Source: Neisseriaceae bacterium
GTDB taxonomy: Bacteria > Pseudomonadota > Gammaproteobacteria > Burkholderiales > Chromobacteriaceae
NCBI GenBank assembly: GCA_027489245.1
Contig: JAIYAC010000004.1
Coordinates: 1 to 64,000 of the forward strand
Direction: 5' to 3'
Length of the DNA: 64,000 nt
Notes under the pieces: generated by a model
Told to the model about the DNA's origin: nothing
Database searches by the model: none
Seen by the model: only the letters and a program-made list of their open reading frames with translations
Made by a program: the position numbers and the translations under genes
Shown: positions 53,629-64,000 of the stretch, piece after piece
Numbering within the stretch: position 1 is the stretch's first letter
Layout of the letters: each line of letters begins with the position of its first letter

Positions 53629-54186
53629 TCAGCCTTTGGCGACGATTTGCTGCACGCTGCCATCCAGCGCCATCAGGTAGGTTTCTACCGCCAGCTGCGG
53701 GTATTTGGCCAGAATCTGCTTGCGTAGCGTCATCAGGGTCTCGGCGTGGATCTGCGTTTCTTTTTCCGGCATTTTGCCAAAGTCCTCGCCCAGTACCACC
53801 TTGTAGGCGCCGCAGTCGCGGTGGTCGAGAATCATCACCTTGTGAATGTGGTGCAGGCTGATGGCCACGTCCAGGTGCTCCCAGAATGCCTGGTTCCAGG
53901 CGGGGAACTTGCTGGTGATCGCCCCCAGTGCCGCCCCAGCCAGCACGATATGGTCGTACTTGTTCTTCATGCCTTGCCCGGCCATGAACGCTTCGGTGTC
54001 GTCTACCAGGCGATAGTCCATACACGACAGCAGCAGCGCGTCGGTACCGCCGGCAGCATGCGCCGTTTGCGGCAGAAAGCTGCCTAGCAGGGCTGCGCCA
54101 CTACCCAGCGCGGCAAGCTGCACAAACTGGCGGCGGCCAGGGTTGGCCGCAGTGTCACGCGGTGCATGAGTGGGGCATTGGCACAT
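53629..54186 (-). CDS. Tat-exported beta-carbonic-anhydrase-like protein
   Basis: A 185-residue protein with a twin-arginine signal (GRRQFVQLAALGSGAALLGS, cleavage likely after AHA near residue 44), predicting periplasmic export. The mature part resembles beta-carbonic anhydrases: LSCMDYRL supplies the first Cys/Asp pair and ILDHRDCGAYK the His and second Cys zinc ligands. It is shorter and divergent from classical enzymes, so activity is not certain. It converges on the sbtA-sbtB-hydrolase genes. Confidence 0.82.
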   Translation of the reverse strand: MCQCPTHAPRDTAANPGRRQFVQLAALGSGAALLGSFLPQTAHAAGGTDALLLSCMDYRLVDDTEAFMAGQGMKNKYDHIVLAGAALGAITSKFPAWNQAFWEHLDVAISLHHIHKVMILDHRDCGAYKVVLGEDFGKMPEKETQIHAETLMTLRKQILAKYPQLAVETYLMALDGSVQQIVAKG

Positions 54187-54278
54187 GATTTTCTCCCTGA
54201 ATTTATCAATAGTCTGGCTACATTCTAGGTGATTTATGGCGTGATGTCGTATGCGCAGGGTAGGGCCACGGTGCAGAA

Positions 54279-56415
<2,137 letters not shown>

Positions 56416-56481
56416 TTTACTGAACGACTGCCTCCCGGCCTGCCCTACGCAGGTTGGGTGACGAACACTTTATAAAGTGCG

Positions 56482-56514
56482 AAAGACTGCTAGCGTGCCT
56501 GGCAGTCTTTTTTT
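56482..56514 (+). terminator. Intrinsic terminator after fadH
   Basis: AAAGACTGC (56482-56490) pairs with GCAGTCTTT (56502-56510), followed by TTTT. Confidence 0.92.
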
Positions 56515-56757
56515 ATTTCATTGTTATATTCTTTTGGCATTTAAAAATGTCGGGTTGCGGCATTTTTGCCATAAAAGAAGCAATTACCGATAGAATTTAG
56601 CCAAATCAAAAATTCATATTTATTGAAATGCTAGATTGCCGTGGCGTGTTGACGGTACATTGTTAAGCATCAGCTGCCTGACTTTAAAGTCTTGCCTGAG
56701 GTGTTTACTGTCTGCGCGACGAGTGAATCGCCAAAATAACGATAAAGGAATGCCAGG
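56515..56757 (+). other. AT-rich upstream region of the PhnD-like gene
   Basis: Part of a 342-bp gap between fadH and the next gene. It is markedly AT-rich to about 56640, holds a short GGCATTTTTGCC inverted repeat near 56557-56572 and a TTGACG at about 56649 without a good -10. No gene is seen; it is presumably promoter DNA. Confidence 0.5.
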
Positions 56758-57582
56758 ATGGCCAAAAAATTCCTGCTGCTATGCCTGACTGCCTGCTGCC
56801 TGAGCCCCTTGGCGCAGGCAGCAGACATGCTGGTGCTGGGTGTGGTGCCGTACCTGTCGGCACGCAAGCTGGCCGAACTGTACGAGCCGATGCGTGTCCA
56901 GCTGCAAGGTGCTTTGGGCGTGCCGGTTGTCATCGAGTCGGCACCAGACTACCAAAGCTATCTTGAGCGCACCGCTCAGGGCCGCTACGACGTGATTGCC
57001 ACGTCGCCTTACTTCGGCCGCCTGGCGCAGCAGGAACAAGGCTACGAGCCGCTGGCCCGCCCGCAAACCAACCTTGAGCCCTTGCTGGTCACCCGCAAGG
57101 ATGGTGTCAATACGCTGGAAGCCCTGCGCGGCAAGGTGGTTTCCACCAGCGACAAGCTGGCTAACCTGACGTTGGCCGCACAGCGCTACCTGATCCAGAA
57201 TGGCCTGACCCCGGGCAAGGATGTCATCATTCGCCCTGCCGGCAGCCACGCCAATTCTGTCCAGGCGCTGCTGAACGGTGAATCCGCCGCCGCTATCATT
57301 TCTGTTACCGCCTTGCGTCAGCTTCACCCCGGTACCACGGTACGGGTGCGCATCATGAAGCGTCTGCCGCAGACCACACCATTGCTGTACCTGGCGAACA
57401 AGCGCCTGGGCAGCAGCCGTATCGATAGCCTGCGTCGCCAATTGTTCCAGTTTGCCAACCACACCGAAGAAGGCCAGGCTTTCAGTAAAGAGCTGGGGCA
57501 TGGTGGCCTGAAAGAGATTTCCGCTGCGGACATGAAGGCGCTGGACCCGTATGTGCAGGATTTGAAGGCGATGCTGAAATAA
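56758..57582 (+). CDS. PhnD-like periplasmic substrate-binding protein
   Basis: A 274-residue protein with a cleavable signal (KKFLLLCLTACCLSPLAQA, cut near residue 21). The type-2 periplasmic binding fold is of the phosphate/phosphite/phosphonate (PhnD) family: VLGVVPYLSARKLAELYEPM, SAPDYQSYLERTAQGRYDVIATSPYFGRLA and GSHANSVQALLNGESAAAI. No ABC permease or ATPase is nearby. The next gene, a GGDEF-EAL sensor, overlaps its stop by one base, so it probably feeds a signal to that sensor rather than a transporter. Confidence 0.87.
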   Translation: MAKKFLLLCLTACCLSPLAQAADMLVLGVVPYLSARKLAELYEPMRVQLQGALGVPVVIESAPDYQSYLERTAQGRYDVIATSPYFGRLAQQEQGYEPLARPQTNLEPLLVTRKDGVNTLEALRGKVVSTSDKLANLTLAAQRYLIQNGLTPGKDVIIRPAGSHANSVQALLNGESAAAIISVTALRQLHPGTTVRVRIMKRLPQTTPLLYLANKRLGSSRIDSLRRQLFQFANHTEEGQAFSKELGHGGLKEISAADMKALDPYVQDLKAMLK

Positions 57583-60500
57583 TGGCCATTGACCTGCGGC
57601 CGCGTTCGCTGACCTGGATCATCATTCCGGCCTTGTTCGTGGTGCAGCTGCTGCTGTTTGGCATTATTGCCTGGCAGAGCGTGCACATGATGCGCGAAAT
57701 GGCAGTAGAGCAAACGCGTGTGCGTCTGGGCAGCCTGCAGGTAGAGCTGCGCGCCGCCCTGGTCGCGCCGATGCTGGAGCGTGACTACAGTACGCTGCAG
57801 GAAATTACCGACGAACTGACCCGTTCCAGTGACCTGGCCTACCTGGTGGTGCGGGATAGCGCCGGCAAGATCATGGCCCGTAGCGGCATGCAGATACAGC
57901 GTTTTACCGCAGATAGCGATATCGCCGGCAGCAACGATCCTTTATTCGACACCCGTTTTCCGCTGACGCAGGGCGAAGTACAGCTGGGTTTGCGCGTGGC
58001 AGAGGCGCGGCAGATTTTCCTCAACTTCATCCAGCGTACCGCCCCGATGGTGGTGGTGGCGGGCCTGCTGGCCACCGTCTGGATGGTGTTGGTCACGGTA
58101 TGGATTGTGCGGCGGCTAAAGCGTTTGACCCAGGCTGCCGAATCGCTGGGCCATGGCACCTTGTCGGTTCGGGCGCCGGAAGACGGTGTAGACGAAGTGG
58201 GCCGCTTGGGCCTGGCTTTTAACCGTATGGCCGCAGCGGTGCAGTCGGCAGACGAAAAGTGGGCCAAGAGTCAGCGTTTCACCGATATGCTGCTGCTGGC
58301 CATGCCGATGCCGGTGTTTTACAAGGATGCGCAAGGCCGCTACATGGGCTGTAACGATGCCTTTGCCCGGGTTACCGGCCTGAGCCGGCGCGATATTCGT
58401 GGCAAGGTGGCCGCCGAGCTATGGCCCGCCGAGTTGGCCGCACTGCACATGCGGCACGATGAGGCGCTCAACGCCGGCCTGGGGCACCAGGAATACGCCG
58501 GCCTGCTGACCGACCAGCACGGCCTGCAGCGGCATGTGATTTTTTCCAAGGACGTGTTCTACGACGATCTGGGCCAGATTGCCGGCATTATCGGCGCCTG
58601 GAACGACATCTCTGACCTGCGTCGTGCCGAAGGCCGGTTGCAGCTGTTGGCCGGGGTATTCAAGCATTCGCGTGAAGGCATTGTGATTGCCGATGCCAGC
58701 GGCCGGGTGGTGGATGTGAACCGTGCGCTGTGCGAGATCAGCGGTTTCGAGCGGGACGAAGTGGTCGGGCAAATGCCCAGCCACTTTTACTCTGGCCGGC
58801 ACGACGAAGACTTTTACCAAGCCATCCGTACCACCCTGGGCCAGAAAGGCCATTGGCAGGGCGAGGTGTGGAACCGGCGCAAAGATGGCAGCCTCTACCC
58901 GGTATTGCTATCGATTTCCATCATTTACGACCAGCAGGGCCTGGTACGCCATTACATCGCCGTGTTTGCCGATATCACGGTGATGAAAGAGCAGGAAGCC
59001 CGGCTGGACCGCATGGCGCACCACGACCCGCTTACCCAGCTACCGAACCGCGTTTTGCTGGGCGACCGCATGCGTGTGGCCATTGCCCAGGCCAGCCGTA
59101 GTGGCCAGTGGCTGGCGATCTGCTTCATGGACCTGGACAGCTTCAAACGCGTCAACGATCGTTACGGCCACGATGTAGGCGACCAGCTGCTGATCAACAT
59201 TGCCGACCGCCTGCAGCTAACCATGCACGGCGGGGATACCGTGGCACGGCTGGGCGGCGATGAATTCGCCCTGCTGTTATCCGGCCTGCCCGATATTGAA
59301 GCCTGTCACCAGACCCTGCACCGGATTCTGGAGACCGTCGCCCAGCCCTGCGATATCGGCGATATCCAGATACAAGTCTCGGCCAGTATCGGCGTCACCC
59401 TGTACCCGCAAGACGAGCAGGATGCCGACACCCTGCTGCGCCACGCCGACCAGGCTATGTACAAAGCCAAAGACCTGGGCCGCAATGGCTACCAGATTTT
59501 CGACGCAGAGCACGACCGCCAGAGCCGTAGCCGCCTGCAAAGCCTGCAGCGGCTGGAGCAGGCCTTGATACAGGGCGAGCTACAGCTGTACTACCAGCCC
59601 AAGGTCAATATGCGCGATGGCCAGATCGTGGGCATGGAGGCCTTGATGCGCTGGCACCATCCCCAGCGCGGCGTTCTGGCCCCCGGTGCCTTTCTGCCCG
59701 AAGTGGAAGATAGCCACCTGGATGTCCGCCTGGGCGAGTGGGTGATCGCTACCGCCTTGCAACAGATGGCACTGTGGCGCGGCGAAGGGCGGGTACTGTC
59801 GGTGAGTGTGAATATCTCTGCCCACCATCTGCAGCAGTCGGATTTTGCTGCCCGTCTGGCCTGCCTGCTGGACGCCCACCCGGATGTACCGCGCGGCATG
59901 CTGGAAATCGAGGTACTGGAAAGTACGGCGCTCTCCGATGTAGACCACGTTGGCCGCTTGATGCAAATCTGCCAGGGTCTGGGGGTACGTTTCTCGCTGG
60001 ATGATTTTGGTACCGGCTATTCGTCCCTGCTGTATTTGAAACGCCTGCCGGCAGATAAGCTCAAGATTGACCAGTCGTTTATTCGCGGCATGCACGAAAG
60101 CAGCGACGACCTGGCCATTGTGCAGGGCATTATCGGCCTGTCCGAAGCCTTCAACCGAGAGCTGGTCGCCGAAGGCGTGGAAACCGTAGAGCACGGCAGC
60201 CTGCTACTGCACCTGGGCTGCGATGTGGCACAGGGCTATGGCGTAGCCAAACCCATGCCGGCTGGCGAGGTCGTAGCGTGGTGCCGTGGCTGGCATAGCC
60301 CGCCGGAATGGCTGGCGGCGCGCAAGCGTTGGTCACAGGAAGACATCTTCCTGTTTGGGCTGGAACTGAACCTGCGCAGCACATTGTCGCGCTTGCTTTC
60401 CCTGGCCCAGGAGCCGGGCGTGGAGGGCAGCTGGGTAGACGATGTTAGCGAGCGCTTCTTGCGCTGGTACGGCACCGACGGCCAGATGCGCTACGGCGGC

Positions 60501-60713
60501 CACGCCAGCTTTGTCCAGCTGGGCCAGCTGCAGTCTGCGTTGATGCTGCATTGCCAGCAGCTATGGCAGGCCTGCCAGCTGGGCGACGATGACGCCATCC
60601 AGCAGCATATCCCCATTATTTTCACCCTGCGCCAGCAGCACGAGCAGGCAGTGCACAGCCTGCTATCGGGTATGCCGCGGCTGCGGGAAGACAACCACAG
60701 CCTGTCCTTATAG
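57582..60713 (+). CDS. Membrane GGDEF-EAL protein with HAMP, two PAS domains and a C-terminal extension
   Basis: A 1043-residue c-di-GMP protein. TM1 lies at about 12-32, the periplasmic loop to about 145, TM2 at 147-170, then HAMP. Two PAS domains (about 222-345 and 350-470) lead to GGDEF with an intact ARLGGDEFALLL; the I-site position reads HGGD, not RxxD. The EAL domain is intact (GMEALMRWHHP, DDFGTGYSSLLYLKRLP, LVAEGVETVEH), so both synthesis and hydrolysis are possible. A ~150-residue tail has FLRWYGTDGQMRYG and a following LMLHCQQLW, resembling a CZB-like domain. TAATG overlap with the binding protein. Confidence 0.92.
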   Translation: MAIDLRPRSLTWIIIPALFVVQLLLFGIIAWQSVHMMREMAVEQTRVRLGSLQVELRAALVAPMLERDYSTLQEITDELTRSSDLAYLVVRDSAGKIMARSGMQIQRFTADSDIAGSNDPLFDTRFPLTQGEVQLGLRVAEARQIFLNFIQRTAPMVVVAGLLATVWMVLVTVWIVRRLKRLTQAAESLGHGTLSVRAPEDGVDEVGRLGLAFNRMAAAVQSADEKWAKSQRFTDMLLLAMPMPVFYKDAQGRYMGCNDAFARVTGLSRRDIRGKVAAELWPAELAALHMRHDEALNAGLGHQEYAGLLTDQHGLQRHVIFSKDVFYDDLGQIAGIIGAWNDISDLRRAEGRLQLLAGVFKHSREGIVIADASGRVVDVNRALCEISGFERDEVVGQMPSHFYSGRHDEDFYQAIRTTLGQKGHWQGEVWNRRKDGSLYPVLLSISIIYDQQGLVRHYIAVFADITVMKEQEARLDRMAHHDPLTQLPNRVLLGDRMRVAIAQASRSGQWLAICFMDLDSFKRVNDRYGHDVGDQLLINIADRLQLTMHGGDTVARLGGDEFALLLSGLPDIEACHQTLHRILETVAQPCDIGDIQIQVSASIGVTLYPQDEQDADTLLRHADQAMYKAKDLGRNGYQIFDAEHDRQSRSRLQSLQRLEQALIQGELQLYYQPKVNMRDGQIVGMEALMRWHHPQRGVLAPGAFLPEVEDSHLDVRLGEWVIATALQQMALWRGEGRVLSVSVNISAHHLQQSDFAARLACLLDAHPDVPRGMLEIEVLESTALSDVDHVGRLMQICQGLGVRFSLDDFGTGYSSLLYLKRLPADKLKIDQSFIRGMHESSDDLAIVQGIIGLSEAFNRELVAEGVETVEHGSLLLHLGCDVAQGYGVAKPMPAGEVVAWCRGWHSPPEWLAARKRWSQEDIFLFGLELNLRSTLSRLLSLAQEPGVEGSWVDDVSERFLRWYGTDGQMRYGGHASFVQLGQLQSALMLHCQQLWQACQLGDDDAIQQHIPIIFTLRQQHEQAVHSLLSGMPRLREDNHSLSL

Positions 60714-61196
60714 GCCCGCCAGCGCTTTGCTGAGTGCTTTCTCGTCAAGGATGCCCAGCAGCTGCTTCACCGGCTTGCCCTGGGCATTCAGGATCACCGT
60801 ATAAGGCAGGCCGCCACTCTTGTTGCCCAGCTCGCGCATGATGGCAATACCGTCACCATCGCTCATCAGGATGGGGTAGTTCACCGCGGTCTGTTTCAGA
60901 AACGCCTGCACCTGCTCCGGCTGGTCCAGCGCAATGCCTACCGTCTTGATGCCCTTGGCGGCCAGCTTCACCGATAGCGACGACAGCATGGGCATTTCCT
61001 GCCGGCACGGTGCGCACCAGGTCGCCCAGAAGTTCACCACGGTAAGCCTGCCCTGAAAGGGGGCAAAGGCAGCCGCCTGGCCACTTACCAGCGTCAGTTT
61101 GGCCTTGTCCAGTTGGCCGGCGGCCTGCGCAGGCAGGCTAAAACCCAGTGCGAGCAGCAGCAGCCCGTGGCGTAGCAGCGTGGTGATATTGTGCAT
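60708..61196 (-). CDS. TlpA/ResA-like thiol-disulfide oxidoreductase
   Basis: A 162-residue secreted thioredoxin-fold protein. It has a signal peptide (LLLLALGFSLPAQA), active site FWATWCAPCRQEMP, the cis-Pro region GGLPYTVIL and a TlpA-type central insert. It likely reduces periplasmic disulfides (for example in cytochrome c maturation). The start at 61196 is favoured over an upstream in-frame start because it places the signal peptide at the N-terminus. It overlaps the convergent GGDEF-EAL gene by 6 bp. Confidence 0.88.
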   Translation of the reverse strand: MHNITTLLRHGLLLLALGFSLPAQAAGQLDKAKLTLVSGQAAAFAPFQGRLTVVNFWATWCAPCRQEMPMLSSLSVKLAAKGIKTVGIALDQPEQVQAFLKQTAVNYPILMSDGDGIAIMRELGNKSGGLPYTVILNAQGKPVKQLLGILDEKALSKALAGL

Positions 61197-61239
61197 TTTT
61201 ATTCCATTTTGATAGTAAAAAGTTGTTAGATATCTGCAA

Positions 61240-61249
61240 GTTGGCCGCA
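61240..61249 (+). repeat. Intergenic copy of the dispersed 10-mer
   Basis: GTTGGCCGCA between the divergently transcribed thioredoxin-like and kinase genes. Confidence 0.9.
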
Positions 61250-61318
61250 GTTCGCCGCTGCCTTTAAACAAACGTTCATGATAAACTCGCCGATTACTTT
61301 TTTGTTTGCGCGCGAGTC

Positions 61319-62263
61319 ATGTCTATTCTCGTTTGCGGGGCGCTGGCCTACGACACCCTGTTCAATTTCGAAGACCGCTTCGATAACCATATCCTGCCCG
61401 ATCAGCTGCACAAGATCTCCACCACCTTCAAGGTGCCCACCATGCGCCGCGAGTTTGGCGGCCCGGCAGGCAATATTGCCTACAGCCTGTGCCTGCTAGG
61501 CGAGAAGCCGCTGGTGATGGGGGCTGTAGGGGAGGACTTCGAGCCTTATCGCCAGCATCTCAAGCGCGCAGGCGTGGATGACCGCTTCATCCGCACCATT
61601 CGCGGGCAGTATACGTCGCAATGCTTTGGCATTGCCGACAAGGATGGCAACCAGCTGATGGCCTTTCACCCCGGCTCCATGGACCACGCTACCGTGAACC
61701 ATATCGCGGACGTGCCAGAGCCGGTACAGGTGGCCATCGTATCGCCAGGCGGCCACGCCGCCTTTTTGCAGCACACCCGCGAGCTGCACGCCGCAGGTAT
61801 TCCGTTCATATTCGACCCGGGCCAGGAGCTGCCGCTGCTGTCGCGTGACGAGCTGAATGAAATCGTGGAGCTGGCAACCTATGTAGCTATTAACGATTAC
61901 GAAAGCGAGCTGATGCGCGAGCGCGCGGGCTTGCCGGTAGAGGTGCTGAAAGACAAGGTCAAAGCACTGATCGTGACGCGCGGCTCCAAAGGTGCCGAAA
62001 TCTATGTGGACGACACCATCCACCTGATTCCGCGCGTACAGATGCCGATCAAGCCGGTAGACCCGATGGGCTGCGGCGATGCCTTCCGCGCTGGCCTGCT
62101 GTACGGTATCAAGCATGGCTACGACTGGAAGATCACCGGCCGTCTGGCCAACGTGCTGGGCGCCATCAAAGTCACCAGCCATGGCCCGCAGAACCATTTC
62201 TTTGACTGGGACAAGCTGAAGTCGCTCTACCTGCAGGCCTACGGTGACCCCTGGCCGCTGTAA
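61319..62263 (+). CDS. PfkB-family carbohydrate/nucleoside kinase
   Basis: A 314-residue ribokinase-fold kinase. It has ILVCGALAYDTLFNFEDRF, the substrate motif REFGGPAGNIAYSLCLLG and the catalytic DPMGCGDAFRAGLLYG; the anion hole is GCGD rather than GAGD. The overall pattern resembles the adenosine kinase-like subgroup, but the substrate cannot be fixed from sequence. It is distinct from rbsK in this window. Confidence 0.85.
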   Translation: MSILVCGALAYDTLFNFEDRFDNHILPDQLHKISTTFKVPTMRREFGGPAGNIAYSLCLLGEKPLVMGAVGEDFEPYRQHLKRAGVDDRFIRTIRGQYTSQCFGIADKDGNQLMAFHPGSMDHATVNHIADVPEPVQVAIVSPGGHAAFLQHTRELHAAGIPFIFDPGQELPLLSRDELNEIVELATYVAINDYESELMRERAGLPVEVLKDKVKALIVTRGSKGAEIYVDDTIHLIPRVQMPIKPVDPMGCGDAFRAGLLYGIKHGYDWKITGRLANVLGAIKVTSHGPQNHFFDWDKLKSLYLQAYGDPWPL

Positions 62264-62294
62264 GAAATATCGTGGGTGTTTTCCACACTGTTCA

Positions 62295-62320
62295 ATAAGG
62301 CACGCTTTGGCGTGCCTTAT
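62295..62320. terminator. Perfect hairpin after the PfkB kinase gene
   Basis: ATAAGGCACGC (62295-62305) pairs with GCGTGCCTTAT (62310-62320) across a TTTG loop. No long U-run follows, so termination strength is uncertain. The rest of the 283-bp gap to gshA shows no gene. Confidence 0.65.
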
Positions 62321-62546
62321 GCATTGTTATGCCTGCGATAGTTTTTTCACCGGCCTTGTTGTCTTTAATAATCAATGGCTTGAATGTCGCCTGGCTACGC
62401 CGGATGCGCCTGCCTGCCAAAAGCCGGCCTGGAGCGCGGCGATTTTCCTTGGCTGGCAAAGCGCGACAAAGTGATAACGGGGTTGAATAAGCCGCGCGGC
62501 GGCCCCACCATGCACCAATTACCGCTTTCCCCGCAGAAAGGGCACC

Positions 62547-63830
62547 ATGACCGTACCGCATTTGACCACCGCTTTGACCGGCCCTTTGCTAGAGCTGGAA
62601 AGCCGCATTCTGCTAGCCCAGCCGCATATCGAGCACTGGTTCCGTAGCCAGTGGCACAATCACGCTGCCCCGTTTTATGGCTCGGTAGACTTGCGCAATA
62701 GCGGTTTCAAACTGGCACCGGTGGACATGAACCTGTACCCGGGTGGCCATAACAACCTGAACCCCGAATTTCTGCCCTTGGCCGTGCAGGCAGCACAAAG
62801 CGCGGTAGACCGCGTCTGCCCCAAGGCCAAGAGCATCTTGCTGATACCGGAAAACCATACCCGCAACACCTTCTACCTGCAGAACGTGGCGGCGCTGGTC
62901 CATATCTTCGAGCAGGCCGGGCTGAAAGTACGTCTCGGTACGCTCAACCCGGAGATTACCGAGCCTACCGCTCTGACTGCGGCCAACGGTGCCGTCGTCA
63001 CGGTGGAGCCGCTGCAACGCCGTGGCAGCCGCGTGGTGTTGGCCGACGGTTTCAGCCCGTGCATTGTTCTGCTGAACAACGACCTGTCTGCTGGCCTGCC
63101 CGACGTACTGGCCGGTATCGAGCAAAACCTGATGCCGCCGCTGCACGCCGGCTGGGCTGTGCGCCGCAAGACCAACCACTTTGCCGCCTACGACAAAGTG
63201 GCCAGCGATTTTTCGCAGCTGATCTCCATTGACCCCTGGCTGATCAACCCCTATTTCAGCGCTGCCGGTGGCCTGGACTTCCACACCCGCCAGGGTGAAG
63301 ACGCGCTGGCCGAGCACGTGGCACAGATGCTGGACAAGATCCGCATCAAGTACCGTGAATACGGCATTACCCACGACCCGTACGTGATTGTGAAAGCCGA
63401 CGCCGGCACCTACGGCATGGGCGTGATGAGCGTGAAGTCGCCGGAAGAGGTGATTGGCCTGAACCGCAAGGCCCGCAACAAGATGTCGGTGGTAAAAGAA
63501 GGCCTGGAAGTGAGCGAGGTCATCGTGCAGGAAGGCGTGCACACTTTCGAATCCATCAACGATGCCGTGGCCGAACCCGTGGTGTACATGATGGACCGTT
63601 ACGTGATTGGCGGTTTCTACCGCGTGCATACCGGCCGTGGTGTAGACGAAAACCTGAACGCCCCGGGCATGCACTTTGTCCCCCTGTCGTTTGAAACCGC
63701 CTGCCTGCCAGACCATAAAGTCGGCCCCGATGCCCCGCCAAACCGCTTCTACGCCTATGGCGTGGTAGCGCGCCTGGCGCTGCTGGCCGCCTCGCGCGAG
63801 CTGGAAGCCACCGACCCGGACGCCGAATAA
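62547..63830 (+). CDS. gshA: Glutamate--cysteine ligase (proteobacterial GshA type)
   Basis: A 427-residue enzyme that joins glutamate and cysteine with ATP, the first step of glutathione synthesis. It belongs to the TIGR02049-like family of beta/gammaproteobacteria, not the E. coli GshA family. Typical stretches are DLRNSGFKLAPVDMNLYPGG, IPENHTRNTFY and VIVKADAGTYGMGVMSV. It is 33 bp upstream of gshB, forming a glutathione operon. Confidence 0.92.
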   Translation: MTVPHLTTALTGPLLELESRILLAQPHIEHWFRSQWHNHAAPFYGSVDLRNSGFKLAPVDMNLYPGGHNNLNPEFLPLAVQAAQSAVDRVCPKAKSILLIPENHTRNTFYLQNVAALVHIFEQAGLKVRLGTLNPEITEPTALTAANGAVVTVEPLQRRGSRVVLADGFSPCIVLLNNDLSAGLPDVLAGIEQNLMPPLHAGWAVRRKTNHFAAYDKVASDFSQLISIDPWLINPYFSAAGGLDFHTRQGEDALAEHVAQMLDKIRIKYREYGITHDPYVIVKADAGTYGMGVMSVKSPEEVIGLNRKARNKMSVVKEGLEVSEVIVQEGVHTFESINDAVAEPVVYMMDRYVIGGFYRVHTGRGVDENLNAPGMHFVPLSFETACLPDHKVGPDAPPNRFYAYGVVARLALLAASRELEATDPDAE

Positions 63831-63838
63831 GCGCCCGC

Positions 63839-63848
63839 TGCGGCCAAC
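63839..63848 (-). repeat. Intergenic copy of the dispersed 10-mer between gshA and gshB
   Basis: TGCGGCCAAC lies 8 bp after the gshA stop and 15 bp before the gshB ATG. Confidence 0.9.
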
Positions 63849-63863
63849 CTTGGGAGCAAACCT

Positions 63864-64000
63864 ATGCAGATACTGTTTATTGCCGACCCGCTTGAAAGCT
63901 TCAAGATCCACAAGGACACCACCTACGCCATGATGGAAGAGGCGCACGCGCGCAACCACGCCATCTGGTTTTGCGAGGCGGGCGAGCTGTACGTGGAAGG
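63864..64000 (+). CDS. gshB: Glutathione synthetase, N-terminal part (partial, runs off window)
   Basis: The first 45 codons read [20 protein letters not shown] and continue [22 protein letters not shown], the N-terminus of GshB, which adds glycine to gamma-glutamylcysteine. A GGGAG ribosome site precedes the ATG. The 3' end lies outside the window. Confidence 0.93.
   Translation, partial: MQILFIADPLESFKIHKDTTYAMMEEAHARNHAIWFCEAGELYVE

Overview
This window is a chromosomal segment of a Gram-negative betaproteobacterium. The gene content and arrangement (tuf-rpsJ followed by a complete S10/spc/alpha ribosomal region, Tol-Pal genes, FadH, a proteobacterial-type gshA-gshB pair) best fit the order Neisseriales, probably a Chromobacteriaceae-like genus. 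That placement is inference: there is no rRNA gene here to confirm it. By eye, base composition is moderate in the ribosomal block and clearly GC-rich afterwards, with one AT-richer island around 20.5-21.4 kb.

Layout. 1-14.2 kb: end of tuf, then rpsJ, the rplC-rpsQ genes, rplN-rpmJ (with secY and infA) and rpsM-rplQ (with rpoA). Three internal promoters subdivide the block, and a perfect 15-bp-stem bidirectional terminator closes it. 14.2-18.7 kb: a MocR-type regulator divergent from a beta-alanine catabolic pair (bauA, mmsA/bauC). 18.8-20.5 kb: a Cache-type chemoreceptor. 20.5-21.4 kb: AT-richer DNA with one membrane-anchored orphan gene. 21.5-28.4 kb, minus strand: a CPA2 antiporter, then miaB, a small lipoprotein, ybeZ, ybeY, corC and lnt (tRNA modification, rRNA maturation and envelope lipoprotein acylation). 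28.6-31.0 kb: DUF2061 protein and an OafA-like acyltransferase. 31.4-37.3 kb: ribose operon rbsK-D-A-C-B with a predicted lipoprotein binding protein and a Cra-like LacI regulator. 37.4-42.6 kb: uvrD, a receiver-TPR protein and a translationally coupled membrane protein. 42.6-43.7 kb: DUF3460 protein and an O-methyltransferase. 43.8-47.8 kb: tolR-tolA-tolB-pal-cpoB without an adjacent tolQ. 48.0-50.5 kb: purE-purK and purC. 50.7-54.2 kb: a RimJ-like acetyltransferase, an SbtA-SbtB bicarbonate transporter pair, a lipase and a Tat-exported beta-carbonic-anhydrase-like protein. 54.3-56.4 kb: fadH under a promoter with a palindromic operator. 56.7-60.7 kb: a PhnD-like binding protein coupled to a GGDEF-EAL sensor. 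60.7-64 kb: TlpA-like thioredoxin, a PfkB kinase, gshA and the start of gshB.

The most striking signal is not a gene. The 10-mer GTTGGCCGCA occurs 38 times exactly (20 on one strand, 18 on the other), about one per 1.35 kb outside the ribosomal block. It is also found as inverted pairs that build an intrinsic terminator and a 24-bp palindrome. This is the behaviour of a DNA uptake sequence, but the sequence is unlike the Neisseria DUS dialects. Secondary points of interest are the SbtAB/carbonic anhydrase neighbourhood, the binding-protein/c-di-GMP module, the lipidated RbsB with a Cra-like regulator, and the tol cluster lacking tolQ.
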